Below are positions 52,401-62,646 of a stretch of DNA of 64,000 nucleotides, one piece after another. The stretch's first letter is position 1. The number at the start of each line of letters is the position of its first letter. The DNA is from Dicaeum eximium (taxonomy: Eukaryota > Chordata > Aves > Passeriformes > Dicaeidae). The notes under the pieces are model-generated. The model saw only the letters and a list, made by a program, of their open reading frames with translations, had not been told where the DNA came from and did no database searches. Location of the stretch: contig VWZP01002845.1 of assembly GCA_013396995.1 (NCBI GenBank), forward strand, positions 4,482,773 to 4,546,772. Direction: 5' to 3'. Both the position numbers and the translations under genes were made by a program.

Positions 52401-55400
52401 TTTCTCCTGGCTTTACACCTGGTGTGGCTGCCTTGCACCTGTGTTATGCACATGTATAATGCCACCAGTATCACGTGCAAAGTAACGCTTCCTGTAATAC
52501 TTAGCAGGAGGTGCAAAGCGATGGACGGGTTTCAATTCTGGCAGTGTACAGCACGTGCACCTGAAGCCAGGATTTGACCTTCCAGAATAATGGAGAATTG
52601 AACCAATATCCCAGAAATGTCGTTACTTCCCAGTATTACCAGGTCCTGCACTGAACGCACTTTATCAAACACATGCTTTGAATGTGATTTGAATTGAGGT
52701 GAAGCTTTTTTAAAAAATATTAAATTTTTTAAACATTTGAACACGTTTGAAGCTCAGAGAGAACAGTAAGTCATCTCTGACCTGCATATTACAGGCTGAG
52801 TAATTTTCACCCAGTCACTCCAGGGTTGTATTTGCAATATTGTTGTAATATCAGTATAACTGTGTAGCATCTCAAATCGGAATGTCTGGGTGTTCACAGG
52901 GAAAAAAGAGAGTCCATTTACTTTTTATGCTTGCTGCTCTGGAGCTTAGGAAACCTTGAGCAGCCTGAGGAGTGACTTTGGACTGTTAGCTGTAGAGATG
53001 GCGTGTGAACATTTCTGACTTAATTTACCGATGAATGTATGTTGAGCTTGCATTAGCTAAGTATTAAATGGCAATAAAGGTATTAAGAGTTAATGGAAAA
53101 TGGAGTACAGAGAGGCTATTGCTTTTGAATGGTACATTTTTGAATAATTGCATTCCCGGTTGATTTGTTTTTATAGATCTCTTCCATGTCATTCTTTGTG
53201 CTTTTTGAAGTAAATTTTTGTGAGGAACAGATGAAATCTAATTTGCTATATGGCTTGCATTTAACAGATATTTTATTGCTGTGGCATTTTATGTAAGTTA
53301 TTAATTGCAAAGCACATTATGATGTGCAATTCTAATTCTAGCTAATTTGATTACCCTTGCAATACAGTACAATTTTAGGAAACTCTTGTTAGCATGTAAT
53401 AAGATCTTACAATTGGGAGGGGGGAAAAAAAAACCCAAGCTGCTTGAGCACTACGTTTTCATTGATTTACTTGCAATCACAGGGCCCTATACTGGTACTG
53501 TGCAGAACACAGCACAGTGTTTTGTCCTTCTCCAGCGTGGCTGCTGAAAGGGTTGGAAAGACTACCCATAAAGATTGCTGTATTTAGTAGTATTACCAAG
53601 AGTGATTAACCCATCTCAGTGATATGATCTTAAGATGGGTTCTGAGAGCACTGTGTGTAAAGCCAAAAAACTGTTTGTGTAATGATGGGTAAATGTGCTG
53701 AGCTGCAGACGTGTGTGCTTCTTTCTTTCAGAGACCGCAGATGGAAAGATAGTCTGATGATGTCGATACCAACCTGGGACTTAACAATTGTTTCTAGTTT
53801 AAAGCTTTCTGAATAATCACTGAAGTTCAGATTAGGCTTTTGTGGGACTAAGCAATAGGAATGGCAGTGCAGTCCAGTCATCTAACAGCATGATAAGGAT
53901 GATGTTTCATCCAGGAATTGCTATGGTGCAGTAATGTGGTCATAGGAACATTGAGATCAGGAGATTAAGCAAAAATTGAACTGTTGTATTCAGTGAATGC
54001 TCTCATGCAAATGTAAACATCAACAAGGTTCATACATGTTGTCAGGATATTTTGGGAAAATGTTTTTCTGTAGAAAATTTCTTTACTGAGGGAACACAAC
54101 TTATTGTGAAAGTATTTTGGTTTCTGTGAAACTTTCTTGTGAAGGATCCTTTGTTCCAAAAAAAGAATTTATTGTCTTCATCTGCCTGTGAAGCCTCTTG
54201 TGAGCTGGGAAAGGCCTAAGTTCAAGTCTAGACTCTGTTTGATTCTGAGCAAGGCTGTAAATCTCTTGTCCATTTCCTAGGTGTTAGGTGCAAGCAACAG
54301 ATACTGGTTTTTTTGGTTGACTCCAGTGAAGTGGTAAGAAGAAATGGCAGAACAACTTCCACACTGTACTTGAAAGCAGGATACTTGTCTTCTGTTTTCC
54401 ACTGATGAGGATTATGCTATTAATTTAAATCCAGATCTAGGCTCATATTGAGATGTTATGTAGAGTACCAATGGCAAAGTTTTCTGAATTTGTTGTTTAT
54501 TATCTTTATTCTCACCTTTCAGGGTGTGCTGATGGTTGGTCCTCCTGGCACTGGCAAAACAATGCTAGCAAAAGCTGTTGCTACAGAATGTGGGACAACG
54601 TTCTTCAACGTGTCTTCCTCTACACTGACGTCTAAATACAGAGGCGAGTCTGAGAAGCTGGTCCGCCTCTTGTTTGAAATGGTATGTCCTCCATGATGTG
54701 ATCTGGGGCTCATCAAGGTGAGAAAGGACAGCACTCTTGGTTTCCTGCCCTTCCACTAGCATGTTGGAAGCGTGGAATTCACTGAACTGACACCCCCTCA
54801 ACCAGTTAGAAAAACGTAATTTCTGGGTTTCCACATATGCTATGTTATTGAGGATTAAGAAGGAAATGGTTCATCACCCATGTTTAGGATAGCATTTTCC
54901 AGACTAAATAGAGAGTCGTGACCTCAGCAGAAATTCAGTACTTGTTGGTTATGGGGTAACAATCCCATATGAAGTAGATCTGAAATTGGAAGGGGTTTGG
55001 AACAGTTATTCTAGAAGCAATACATGTTTTAGTTCTGTTTTTATTCTGAATGATGGTCACAAGCCTCTCAGGGAAGCTGTGGGTGCAGTCCATCATGCAG
55101 GGTGTGTGAAAGACATGTCCATGTGGACTATACCTCTGGGACCCTCACTGCTCTCCTGTAATATTCACAGCTAAAACCTGAGTCTCTTGAGCTTGCTGAG
55201 CTCCCTTCTGTCCTTATGCTTAACCCTCACCAGCCCAAAACCTGGACATGAAAACTGCCTGTATTGTGTCAAAAAGACTATCCTGGTGTGGTAGTGTGGT
55301 GACTTTTCAATGTCACTTGCTGGGGAAAGCCAACCAGCACTGACCCAAGGAGTACAATTTAAAGTGTATAAACCTCAGCATATGACAGTTTGTAAATCAA

Positions 55401-58400
55401 GGGCTTGAATTCCTCCAATGTGACAGTCAGGGAAGATATGTATGCAATGTGTCTAGCAGGGCTGGGTTGTGGTCTGATGAGGGCCTGTGCTTGCTAAGCA
55501 GCCTTAATAGCGATGTTTTCATTTGGATAAAGGCACGGTTTTATGCGCCAACAACAATCTTCATTGACGAGATAGATTCCATCTGCAGCCGCAGAGGCAC
55601 GTCCGACGAGCACGAGGCCAGTCGCAGAGTCAAGTCAGAGCTGCTTGTGCAAATGGATGGTAACAAGGGCTTAGAACTGGCTTGGGGGCTGGGATGCTGT
55701 TTCTTTACAGGTGGGAACGTAAGAACTTGAGCCATCTGGAAAACCTGGCTTTATGGAGAAGAGAAAAATGAAGCACAACTTGAGATGAGTGTATTTTTGG
55801 AGTGTTCAACAACAGATAACTGAAAAGGGTGTTCTGCTTTATTTTTTCTAAAATGGCTATTTTTAGGGTGACTTGAAAGCTCATATTAAAGAAACACAGA
55901 CTCCAGGAGAAGCAGATAAATGGAGATTTATGCAGTTTAATGCAGGTATTTTATTTGTATTCAGTTTAAACAAAATTCTGCCCTTTGTTAGAGTCTCCAA
56001 CTCTGGAACCCCATTGTGGCATCTGCTTTTGCTGTATTCTATCATGGCAGCTAATATTACTCTTTTAAGTCAGATGAAGTAGCTGTTTTGTGCAGGTGCA
56101 CACAGCAAGCATGACCATCTGAGGAATGTTGTTTGGTGTAGAGGTTTGATAGCCACCTTTATATTGCAGCTATCATAAACTGCTGTATAAACTACTGCAT
56201 ATAATCCACTATTTAAAATGTTCTCAAATTTGCAGGTTCATTGTGGTAAGCTCAGGATAGGAAAGCTTTTGATCTCTTTGCAGTCCTCACTTGGTAAGCT
56301 GAGTGACTCCTATTTCTTCTATGAGCAGACTCGGCAGAGATAGCACTGTCAGTGGGACTAGTAGGGCTACACTCACATATTGCTGTGCTATTAGCACTGT
56401 CAAAGAAAGCCCTCCCCTTACTCAGCAAAATAAGGAACTGTCCCTCTCTCTATGATAATGATGGTCTTGTGACACCTAGCTATGGGAAGTTTGGAAAGGG
56501 ACACAGGACTACAGAGAGCTCTTGCTTAGCTTTGTCCAGGCTATGTTTGTCTGTGCAGTGTTTCTCAGCTAGCATCTCAATCAATAAGATCTCTGGAGTA
56601 AAATTGCTCTGAACTGTTGTGCTTGCAGGGGTAGGTGGTGCTCTGGAAAACGATGACCCTTCCAAGATGGTTATGGTATTATCTGCTACAAATTTTCCCT
56701 GGGATATTGACGAAGCTCTCCGACGGAGACTGGAGAAGAGGATTTATATACCTTTGCCCACAGGTGTGTTTGATAAGACCATTTTCCTTTCCTCTCTTTA
56801 CAAGATGAGTTTAGGATTACTGCAGTACTGTTGTGTTTGTAAGGAATCCTGATGGTTTTGTGATGAGCAGTGTAATTCAGGGGTTAATCGTTTGTCTGGA
56901 TCGCTTTATTTTTAAAGAGAGTGAAAAAAAGAGAAATACTGCTTGCTTGGGGGCTGAAAAACAAAGAGCTCTGGCACTTCATTGCAAGCCATTGATGGGT
57001 TCTTATATTTTGAAAGAGAGTTAGTTTTAATGAGCCTGGAATTATTTTAAATGTTTAACAGTCAGTCCTTGAGTGATCATCAAAGGCAGCCTTTGGACAT
57101 GTTCACAAATATTGCAAATGCACTCCATGCCCTTGCAGACAAATGGAAAGAAGTGGATCCATGAATTTTCACTTAGAGGCTTAGTTCATTGCAAATCACT
57201 GCTTGCTTGCCTTTATTATTGTGCTTCCAGTCACTCAGAATGCAGCAGGCTGATTGCTTTCCTGCCCTAAAACATCTCAGCTTGCATTGTCTTTCCTAGC
57301 TGTCATTCACCTGTCCTATTAATTTTGAGATTCCTATCACTTGAAGTTTGCATAGCTCCGTTTCTTCTTGGTACATTGGATGCCTCATCTCCCTGCATGA
57401 GCACTCAAGATAACAAGGTGCATGTCCGTGGTGACAGTGGTTGTGATTGAGTTTAGCAGGTCTAAGGACACCTAATAGTTCTACAGCTTGTCTTTGCAGC
57501 TTACAGGCAGTAACAGCTCCTAACAGGATGCCTGTCTTTATGACCAATTAGTTTAAAATTCTATCAGCTCTTCTTCTTGTTTCTAATTAAACCAGATTGT
57601 TTTTTAACACAGTATATTACATCCTCGACAACATAGGAGATGTGATCTCGTTTTATTTCCAGGTTTAGTTTCTGCTGTATCTATTCTGCAAGTAAGAATG
57701 TTGTGCTACTCGGGGCAAGTCTGAGTGATGCATTTATAGCTGTGCTGTGTGATTTGATGTAGTCAGGAATTTTAACTGGAAAAGTGGTATGGTAGCATAT
57801 ATACACCTGTATATTGTGGAATTCGATGCAAGCATATATTCTGTAGTGTTGAATTTTAAAAATACTGCCCAGACTTGCTTAGCCTCACAGAAACAACTAG
57901 AAGAATGTTCTCTGATGCAGGATACTCTCTGCAGGTATGCTGTGTGTACCTTGTGCTCTCTAAATAATAAATCCCCATTTTATAGCTAATGCCAGTTGTG
58001 TGTGATGGATAACTGTGCTCTTGACAGTTCTGCAAAGCACACAAAACCAACAGCTCTAGACAAGCTTTCTATTTTCTTTTGTATTTTTCCTTCCTCAAAA
58101 GTTAAAAAAAATAAGAATTAAGGACATCAATGAATAAAATATAATGTGTTTTATTGGACGTTTATTTAAGACTTTTAGCCTTTCCTACTGCTACTTCTTC
58201 TGTTGTGGCTGTCCTTTTTTACAGGTCATAAAAATTGATCACTTGGGGAATAAAGATGCTGAGCTGGCGTAATTTTCCTGTACAGTGAAAGCCAGGAAAC
58301 CAGTCATCCTCTTCTTTCCCACCCTTGTGCAGAGTAACACGGAGGCCTAAGCTGTCAAATGTGAATTCTCTCCTACAAGCTTAGGCTGCTTAACATATGT

Positions 58401-60919
58401 ACCCAAATGCACATATGCACATGCCCCCTGCAAGAGAAATGGTTAATTGACTGCGTAAGTGCTCATTTACACAGCTGGTTTTCACTGTGTGCACTCTGCA
58501 TCTGGATAGGAAAGTGGATACCGGGACATTTGTATAGAAAATATATTAATATATGTTTATTGTATTAATGTGTCTGTTTTCTATCAGGCTTCAGCTGATT
58601 TCTTGGGTCCCAACTGAATAAACTGCTTAAACATATGCTTAAAGTTCAGCCTGCTGTTAAGGGGTTTGTGCTGTCTGAAGCTCTTTTAATAGAATCCTTA
58701 TTGTAGTTCGTAGTTCTAATGAAACTCTATGAATAATATGCAGACAAGCCCTTGAATAGAGAGTGGATCCAAAGGGTTGTGAGAAGAAACAGAAATTTGT
58801 AGGATTGTGCTTTTGTGCCCTTGGGTAATATGTGACCAAATGCTTTATCACCTGAGACATAACAGACATTATCAGTGACAGATCACTTTAACAATTATCT
58901 CTCAACCATGCTGTTTTAATATACTGCATTTAACCAAATACTTTACTGTATTTGATTGCACACTTCTCTATGACTTGTTCTCGCTCTTTTCTTATATTGA
59001 ACTCTTTTGTTCATACTTTTCACTGAAAAATCCAAGTGGTCTTTGTATCTTTTTTTTTATGTAACTCTTGCCAGTCTTCAAACAAATATTTTTATGTTGT
59101 AGCAAAAGGCAGAGCAGAACTACTTAAGATTAATCTTCGGGAAGTAGAACTAGATCCTGATATCAGCCTTGAAGAAATTGCTGAGAAGATTGAAGGCTAT
59201 TCTGGTGCTGACATCACTAATGTTTGCAGGTATTTCATTGCCCTTAATTTTCAAATAGAACTGCATGGAAAGTCATCATTCACATTATATGATAAAAGGC
59301 AATAGCCACTGCAGCTGAAGCCATGCTCACAGTGTCTTTCTTTGAGGCCCAAACCTATTTAATGTATTCATGTATTACTGTCATGTGGAGTGGTCCAAAT
59401 ACCATGGAGTCTTTCCGTGAGATGTGGTTTTCTTGGATCAGAAGTGAAAAAAATTATCTGAGCAAATCTCATGTTACAATTGGCTGCATTTACTGTAGTT
59501 GTCTGCATTTGTTAATGTAGTGCAAAGCAGATTGTTGATTTTTTAAAATCCAATTAGTTTAAGAGCTAGAATTCTGTAATCAAAAAAATTCCTTTCACAG
59601 AATACTTCTTTGGAACTTCTATCTGCTATGTTTGGACAGCCCCCAGTGCAGCAGACTCTTGGTGTCTACTTGAATCTTCTAGGTGCAAGGGGGGTATAGA
59701 CTATAATATTAGTATTTAATTTATTTCCATCCTGTTCCCACAATTTGTTTTATTTTTGACAAATCAGTCTTTTCTGGTGAAGGATAGGTATTTGAAGAAA
59801 CTTATCTGAGGGAAGTCCATGTCCCTTAAGAATCCTGTCAAGAGAAATTGATCCTGTAAGAGCATGGCTTGGGAATCTATTTTTCTTCTTCCCCTGCTGC
59901 CTTTCTGAAAATGTAAAATCACTCCATGGATTTGAAAACTCAGTGTGTGTCACGTAGTAGTGAAATTACCTGTTCTCCCTAAGGCTTGTGTTATCCCTTG
60001 CTGGGAAAAACCTGGGGAAAAAGAAAATGTAATTTCAGACTGCCTGTGGGCCATGGTGTGAGAAAATGAGCAGTGTTCTTCAAGCCAATGGGCCAGGCTG
60101 GCAGGATCTGAGCTGGGGAGGAGTTGCAGAGCAGTCAGAGCATGAGGAGCCACAGGCACCGATGGCCTCAGCACTGCAGGGCCGCGTGATGCTGTCTGAT
60201 GCCTCCTGCTCTGCCCTTCACACATCCAGGTGCTGTGAACAAGCAGTCAGCTGAGCTGGGCTGCACTCTTAACCCTTGCTGATTTTCCTTTGGGGCTATG
60301 CTGCGGGTAGAAAGTTGAAGTCTAAAAGGAATGCAGTGTAAAAATCCAGACTACTTTAAAAGAAAAAAAAAAAAGTCTTTGGGTTTGTCTCCCACCCTGC
60401 CCTTTTCTGCTCTAAAGTTGTAAAATTTCATCTCTATGAATCATTGTAAAAGGTTTTCAGTTTTATAGTTTTAATTATCTCTGCACATTTACCATATGCT
60501 TAAATGGGTTTTGGTGCCAATGCATTCTTTATGTTGAATTAATGTAGTGATCTGGGAACATGGAAGCTACGAAAGCTGTGAACTGCATCTTGTATGGTAA
60601 ATAAATGCTGTCTTAAGTGTTCCTGCCAGTGGTTTCTAGCAAGAATATACAATGAAAATTCATAGGCTTACAGCACATTCTGCTGGCAATTAGCTCCCAT
60701 GCGTTGTCCTGTATTTCCAGGGATGCATCTTTAATGGCAATGAGAAGACGTATTAATGGCTTAACTCCAGAAGAGATTCGTGCACTTTCTAAAGAAGAGC
60801 TTCAGATGCCGGTTACCAAGGGGGACTTTGAGCTGGCTCTGAAGAAAATCTCCAAATCTGTTTCTGCTGCAGACCTGGAGAAGTATGAAAAATGGATGGC
60901 GGAGTTTGGATCTGCTTAA
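31298..60919 (+). CDS. KATNAL1: KATNAL1, katanin p60 catalytic subunit A-like 1 (10 coding exons)
   Basis: This gene encodes a microtubule-severing AAA ATPase that assembles as a hexamer on microtubules. In mammals it works in the cytoplasm and at spindle poles with katanin p80-type partners. Joined exons: 31298-31459, 38816-38976, 40912-41080, 47692-47816, 48322-48427, 54523-54681, 55533-55659, 56629-56763, 59103-59229, 60721-60919. The sum is 1470 nt, or 489 residues plus TAA, against 490 in human from memory. Residues 1 to about 75 form the MIT-like domain and about 76-185 a basic, Pro/Gly/Ser-rich linker. The AAA module has Walker A GPPGTGKT at 247-254 (Lys253), Walker B IFIDE at 303-307, sensor 1 Asn358 and arginine-finger Args in RRR at 368-370. 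GYSGADI starts at 413, and the Vps4-type tail ends EFGSA. An in-frame TGA at 31289 fixes the start. KATNA1 is the alternative paralogue, but the N-terminus MNLAEICDNAKKGREYALLG is KATNAL1-type. All introns are GT-AG. Confidence 0.97.
31460..38815 (+). other. KATNAL1: KATNAL1 intron 2
   Basis: This 7.4-kb GT-AG intron (phase 0) shows no coding sequence. The clear content is an antisense CR1 fragment at 37919-38363, about 450 bp before the 3' splice site. A T-run lies near 36563. Confidence 0.85.
37919..38363 (-). mobile_element. CR1 LINE 3' fragment, antisense
   Basis: On the + strand the sequence reads 'ggaaggaactcataaggatc', 'attgagtccaattccctg', 'ggggagcctgttccagtgac', 'tgaccaccctctcactgaag', 'tccaagctgaacaagcctag' and 'gctctcctttggacacactc'. 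This is the reverse complement of a bird CR1 3' end. It is about 445 bp, 5'-truncated, with no intact frame. Confidence 0.85.
38816..38976 (+). CDS. KATNAL1: KATNAL1 exon 3: end of MIT domain and start of linker
   Basis: 161 nt, residues 55-107 plus two bases of Arg108. It reads VRQELVEEYEQVKSIVNTLE, then the conserved QDEPFRDPAVWPPPVPAEH. The acceptor is unusual in having G at -3 (tcgag|gtccg). The donor is a strong GTAAGA. Confidence 0.95.
38977..40911 (+). other. KATNAL1: KATNAL1 intron 3
   Basis: 1.9-kb phase-2 intron, AT-rich. I see no repeat or gene in it. Confidence 0.85.
40912..41080 (+). CDS. KATNAL1: KATNAL1 exon 4: basic linker
   Basis: 169 nt completing Arg108 and coding residues 109-164, from APPQIKRPNR to RARGRDDK. 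It is rich in Lys, Arg, Ser and Gly and much higher in GC and CpG than the flanking introns (for example 'cagccccgcgggcccggggg'). The middle of this exon differs from the human linker as I remember it, while both ends are conserved. The donor is GTAAGA. Confidence 0.93.
44650..45480 (+). mobile_element. Ancient CR1 LINE fragment, sense, decayed reverse-transcriptase region
   Basis: Three marks of the CR1 pol 3' half occur in order: 'gacaccaagttgggaagca', 'ataacaagaatttctgctgg' followed by 'aagctgggagctcagcagt', and 'ggtgagaaaacagctggagt' followed by 'attttgtgtacaatc'. The middle (about 44890-45250) is not recognisable and may be an insertion or strong decay. Frames are broken, and nothing here is a functional gene. 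Confidence 0.6.
45980..47070. promoter_or_regulatory. Intronic CpG-rich block, possible alternative promoter
   Basis: Very GC-rich at 45980-46350 (for example 'ccgcggccgccccggggctg'), then moderately CpG-containing to about 47070, flanked by A-rich and T-rich tracts. It lies about 700 bp upstream of exon 5, which begins the most conserved half of the protein. It could drive a transcript lacking the MIT domain, or an unrelated or antisense RNA. Promoter activity is inference. No protein in its short open frames is recognised. Confidence 0.4.
46101..46136 (+). repeat. Three perfect tandem 12-bp units, G-quadruplex-prone
   Basis: The unit CGGGATCGGGGC is repeated three times without mismatch. 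The + strand has six runs of three or four G within 36 bp, enough for a G-quadruplex. Confidence 0.9.
47692..47816 (+). CDS. KATNAL1: KATNAL1 exon 5: linker end and AAA lead-in
   Basis: 125 nt, residues 165-205 plus two bases of Trp206. It includes GDGEIPKFDGAGYDKDLIEA and ends at the conserved NPSIHW entrance to the AAA module. Acceptor ttcacttctag, donor GTATGA. Confidence 0.96.
47817..48321 (+). other. KATNAL1: KATNAL1 intron 5
   Basis: 505-bp phase-2 intron, AT-rich. Nothing else is seen in it. Confidence 0.9.
48322..48427 (+). CDS. KATNAL1: KATNAL1 exon 6: AAA domain, helices before Walker A
   Basis: 106 nt completing Trp206 and coding residues 207-241: DDIADLEEAKKLLREAVVLP, then MWMPDFFKGIRRPWK. 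This is the N-terminal part of the AAA large subdomain, with the fishhook-like lead-in typical of meiotic-clade AAA proteins. Donor GTGAGA. Confidence 0.96.
48463..49971 (+). mobile_element. LTR-like retroelement insertion, 1.5 kb
   Basis: The left end TGTCATAGTTTGAAGC and the right end (reverse complement TGGTCTTAGTTTGAAAC) are near-inverted copies with TG...CA termini, as in bird ERV LTRs. The first about 560 bp is GC- and CpG-rich with a TATA-like 'cttataaac' near 48786. The last about 950 bp is A-rich and G-poor. Such a base-composition break does not match the host intron on either side. No retroviral protein is recognisable. Flanking duplications are not clean (gcaag against gcaca), so edges carry a few bases of uncertainty. 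It could be a long solo LTR or a small non-autonomous element. The family assignment is memory-based. Confidence 0.6.
49021..49971 (+). other. Extreme G-depleted tract, probable G-to-A hypermutated part of the LTR element
   Basis: By eye there are about 46 G in 951 bp. In 49501-49971 there are 10 G against about 82 C, and nine of the ten G are followed by T. Long A runs alternate with normal-looking C and T. Islands keeping G remain at about 49216-49240, 49276-49288 and 49395-49440. Loss of G but not C is strand-specific, which distinguishes it from ordinary AT-rich DNA. Confidence 0.7.
54523..54681 (+). CDS. KATNAL1: KATNAL1 exon 7: Walker A
   Basis: 159 nt, residues 242-294. It contains the P-loop GPPGTGKT (247-254) and the substrate-facing pore region around SKYRGESEKLVR. 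It ends at LLFEM. Acceptor ctcacctttcag, donor GTATGT. All nucleotide-binding residues expected here are intact. Confidence 0.97.
54682..55532 (+). other. KATNAL1: KATNAL1 intron 7
   Basis: 851-bp phase-0 intron with no recognisable feature. It ends in a poor pyrimidine tract (atttggataaag). Confidence 0.9.
55533..55659 (+). CDS. KATNAL1: KATNAL1 exon 8: Walker B
   Basis: 127 nt, residues 295-336 plus one base of Gly337. It carries Walker B IFIDEIDS (catalytic Asp306-Glu307) and the RRGTSDEHEASRRVKSELL loop that lines the pore. The acceptor is weak, and the donor is GTAACA. Skipping it would shift the frame. Confidence 0.97.
55660..56628 (+). other. KATNAL1: KATNAL1 intron 8
   Basis: 969-bp phase-1 intron. 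I see nothing else in it. Confidence 0.9.
56629..56763 (+). CDS. KATNAL1: KATNAL1 exon 9: sensor 1 and arginine fingers
   Basis: 135 nt completing Gly337 and coding 338-381 plus one base of Ala382. It contains sensor 1 in SATNFPWDIDEA (Asn358) and the arginine-finger stretch RRRLEKR (368-374). Residue 355 is Ser where I remember Ala in human. Acceptor gtgcttgcag, donor GTGTGT. Confidence 0.96.
56764..59102 (+). other. KATNAL1: KATNAL1 intron 9
   Basis: 2.3-kb phase-1 intron. I recognise no repeat family or gene in it. Confidence 0.9.
59103..59229 (+). CDS. KATNAL1: KATNAL1 exon 10: AAA small subdomain
   Basis: 127 nt completing Ala382 and coding 383-423 plus two bases of Arg424. It reads KGRAELLKINLREVELDPDI, then the conserved sensor-2-region EGYSGADITNVC. 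Acceptor atgttgtag, donor GTATTT. Confidence 0.96.
59230..60720 (+). other. KATNAL1: KATNAL1 intron 10
   Basis: 1.5-kb phase-2 intron with a short A-run near 60361. No other feature is seen. Confidence 0.9.
60721..60919 (+). CDS. KATNAL1: KATNAL1 terminal coding exon 11: Vps4-type C-terminus and stop
   Basis: 199 nt completing Arg424 and coding 425-489, then TAA at 60917-60919. It carries DASLMAMRRRINGL, the helix around EELQMPVTKGDFELAL and the final EKWMAEFGSA, a strongly conserved katanin-like tail. Acceptor ctgtatttccag. Confidence 0.97.
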
Positions 60920-61005
60920 TCTCAGTGACAGCTTTCCTTTGCTGGAGTTTTATGGTTTTTGTTGTTCTCACTTTCAAAATGAGTTAGAAATTTTTTTAAA
61001 GGTTT

Positions 61006-61011
61006 AATAAA
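61006..61011 (+). terminator. KATNAL1: Proximal AATAAA poly(A) signal
   Basis: Canonical hexamer 87 bp after the stop codon, followed by a T/G-containing stretch. It would give a very short 3' UTR. Confidence 0.45.
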
Positions 61012-61737
61012 AGGTCTGCCTCTGCCCTCATCCCACCCCTTTCTGGTGACAGGATCTTTTAAGGTATTTGCCTTTAAAGGGAATGAACACAATAATGAGC
61101 TGATATAAGATATTTTATCTCTGAAGTAGAAAAATAAGGCAAACAGGAAGGGAAAAATCATACTTCTGAGGGCAGTCTTTTTATTTTTCAAATGAAGAGC
61201 AGTGTTACTTAACTTCCTCCTCATTTTTTATGACTGGAGTCAAACAACCAGCTGGGGGATGTGACTCCAGAAGAACAGACAAGGGCTTGCTATACCCCCC
61301 TGCTCTTAAGTGCTGCTTCTGCCTCCCTTGAATGTGGCATCCAAGTTACTGTTCTTTCTCTGTGTGCTCGGATATTCAGAGCAAAGCCTGTGGATTAATT
61401 GGCATTACACAGAGGAAATGAGGATCAGTTTTCCATCAAGACATGGGCCTGACTCTCCTCTCATGTACTCCCATTTGAAATTGATGTCGCTTCAGACTCT
61501 TACCAGTGTTACCTGCAATGACTTCTGATGGAAATGGGAGGGAAAGAAAAAGGCATGGATTGTTCTCAGTCTGGTTTATGCTTGTTCTCTGAACATAGTT
61601 TGAACCTGTTTGACCAGTAGGCACTTTGATTTAGGTTGTAACTTGCACTTTTATGCTTATGTATCATCTTGTACTTTGTCTGTGCTATCTAAATGTAATT
61701 GTTATTACTGTTATTATTATTTTAGTACTAAGAGTTT

Positions 61738-61743
61738 AATAAA
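61738..61743 (+). terminator. KATNAL1: Middle AATAAA poly(A) signal
   Basis: Canonical hexamer about 820 bp after the stop codon, preceded by an AT-rich TTATTATTATTTT stretch. Confidence 0.45.
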
Positions 61744-62487
61744 GACACTAATATCAAGGCTGTATTTAAAACACAATACTGTCCTTAAAACAAGTGGCTG
61801 TGAACTTTCACATCTGATTAGATATGAACTTATTCCTAGCATTACTAGGCAATGGGACTTGTACCTGTTTGTGTTGTAGAACTATTCATGCTTAATTTTT
61901 TTTGTGAAGATTTCTTAAAAATGTATAAATATTACTGGTTTAGTAATATTTAGAAAATTATCTGTATGATCTCATTTATGTTCTCAGCTGTTTCTTCCCT
62001 TCTCTCATACAAGTGCAGTGATGAGAAGGGTTCTAAAGTCTAATACGAGAAATCCTCTCTAGAGTATACCTGTCACTGACTATATGAGCTTTCCACAGAC
62101 TCAGCCTGTGAGTCTGGCACATGAAGGTTTCCTGTGGTAGGAATGTGAAGGAGTGGTCAAACAGCCAGATTTACAGAGAAATATGCAAGCTCTCAGGTTT
62201 TTGGTGATATTGTGAGCTAGGCCTTAAGTATCTTGGTGGATGTGAATTGCCCTGCAGCTTGGTAGGTATTCAGCCTTCAGCTCCCTGCAAAGACTCCTAG
62301 TGGCACAGGCAGATGTGATGGAGTAAGAAACACACAGCACCTCTTATTGAATGGGAATATATCCTTATTTGCTCCTTTTTGTTGGTCCTTGGAATTTCCC
62401 AATAATGTCAGTAATTCAGCACACTGGTCTCTTGGGCCATGACATGTTAACCACTAAGGCAAAAACCTTAAATCACATACCTAGTTT

Positions 62488-62646
62488 GCTCAGGGAAGTG
62501 GTAAAATCATCATTCCTGGAAGTGTTTAAAAAATGTGTAGATGTGGCACTTGAGGACATGGTTTAGTATTGAACATGTCAGTGCTGGGTTAATGGTCAGA
62601 TTTGATGATCTGAGAGGTCTTTTCCAACCTTAATGATTCTGTAATT
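62488..62646 (+). mobile_element. CR1 LINE 3' tail, sense, inside the putative 3' UTR
   Basis: The sequence runs 'ctcagggaagtggtaaaatc', 'attcctggaagtgttta', 'gtgtagatgtggcacttga', 'ggacatggtttagtattg' and 'tctgagaggtcttttccaac' to 'aatgattctgtaattc'. This is the classic terminal 150 bp of a bird CR1, including the degraded ATTCTRTR tail. Confidence 0.85.

Larger units (their letters stand above)
48428..54522 (+). other. KATNAL1: KATNAL1 intron 6
   Basis: 6.1-kb phase-0 intron. Its first 1.5 kb is dominated by the LTR-like element at 48463-49971, starting only 36 bp after the donor. The remaining 4.5 kb contains T-runs near 51299 and 52350 and no recognisable gene. Confidence 0.85.

Noticed and set aside
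54448..54696. Open frame starting upstream of the Walker A exon
   Set aside because: It is simply exon 7 of KATNAL1 read into both flanking introns. The true boundaries are 54523-54681.
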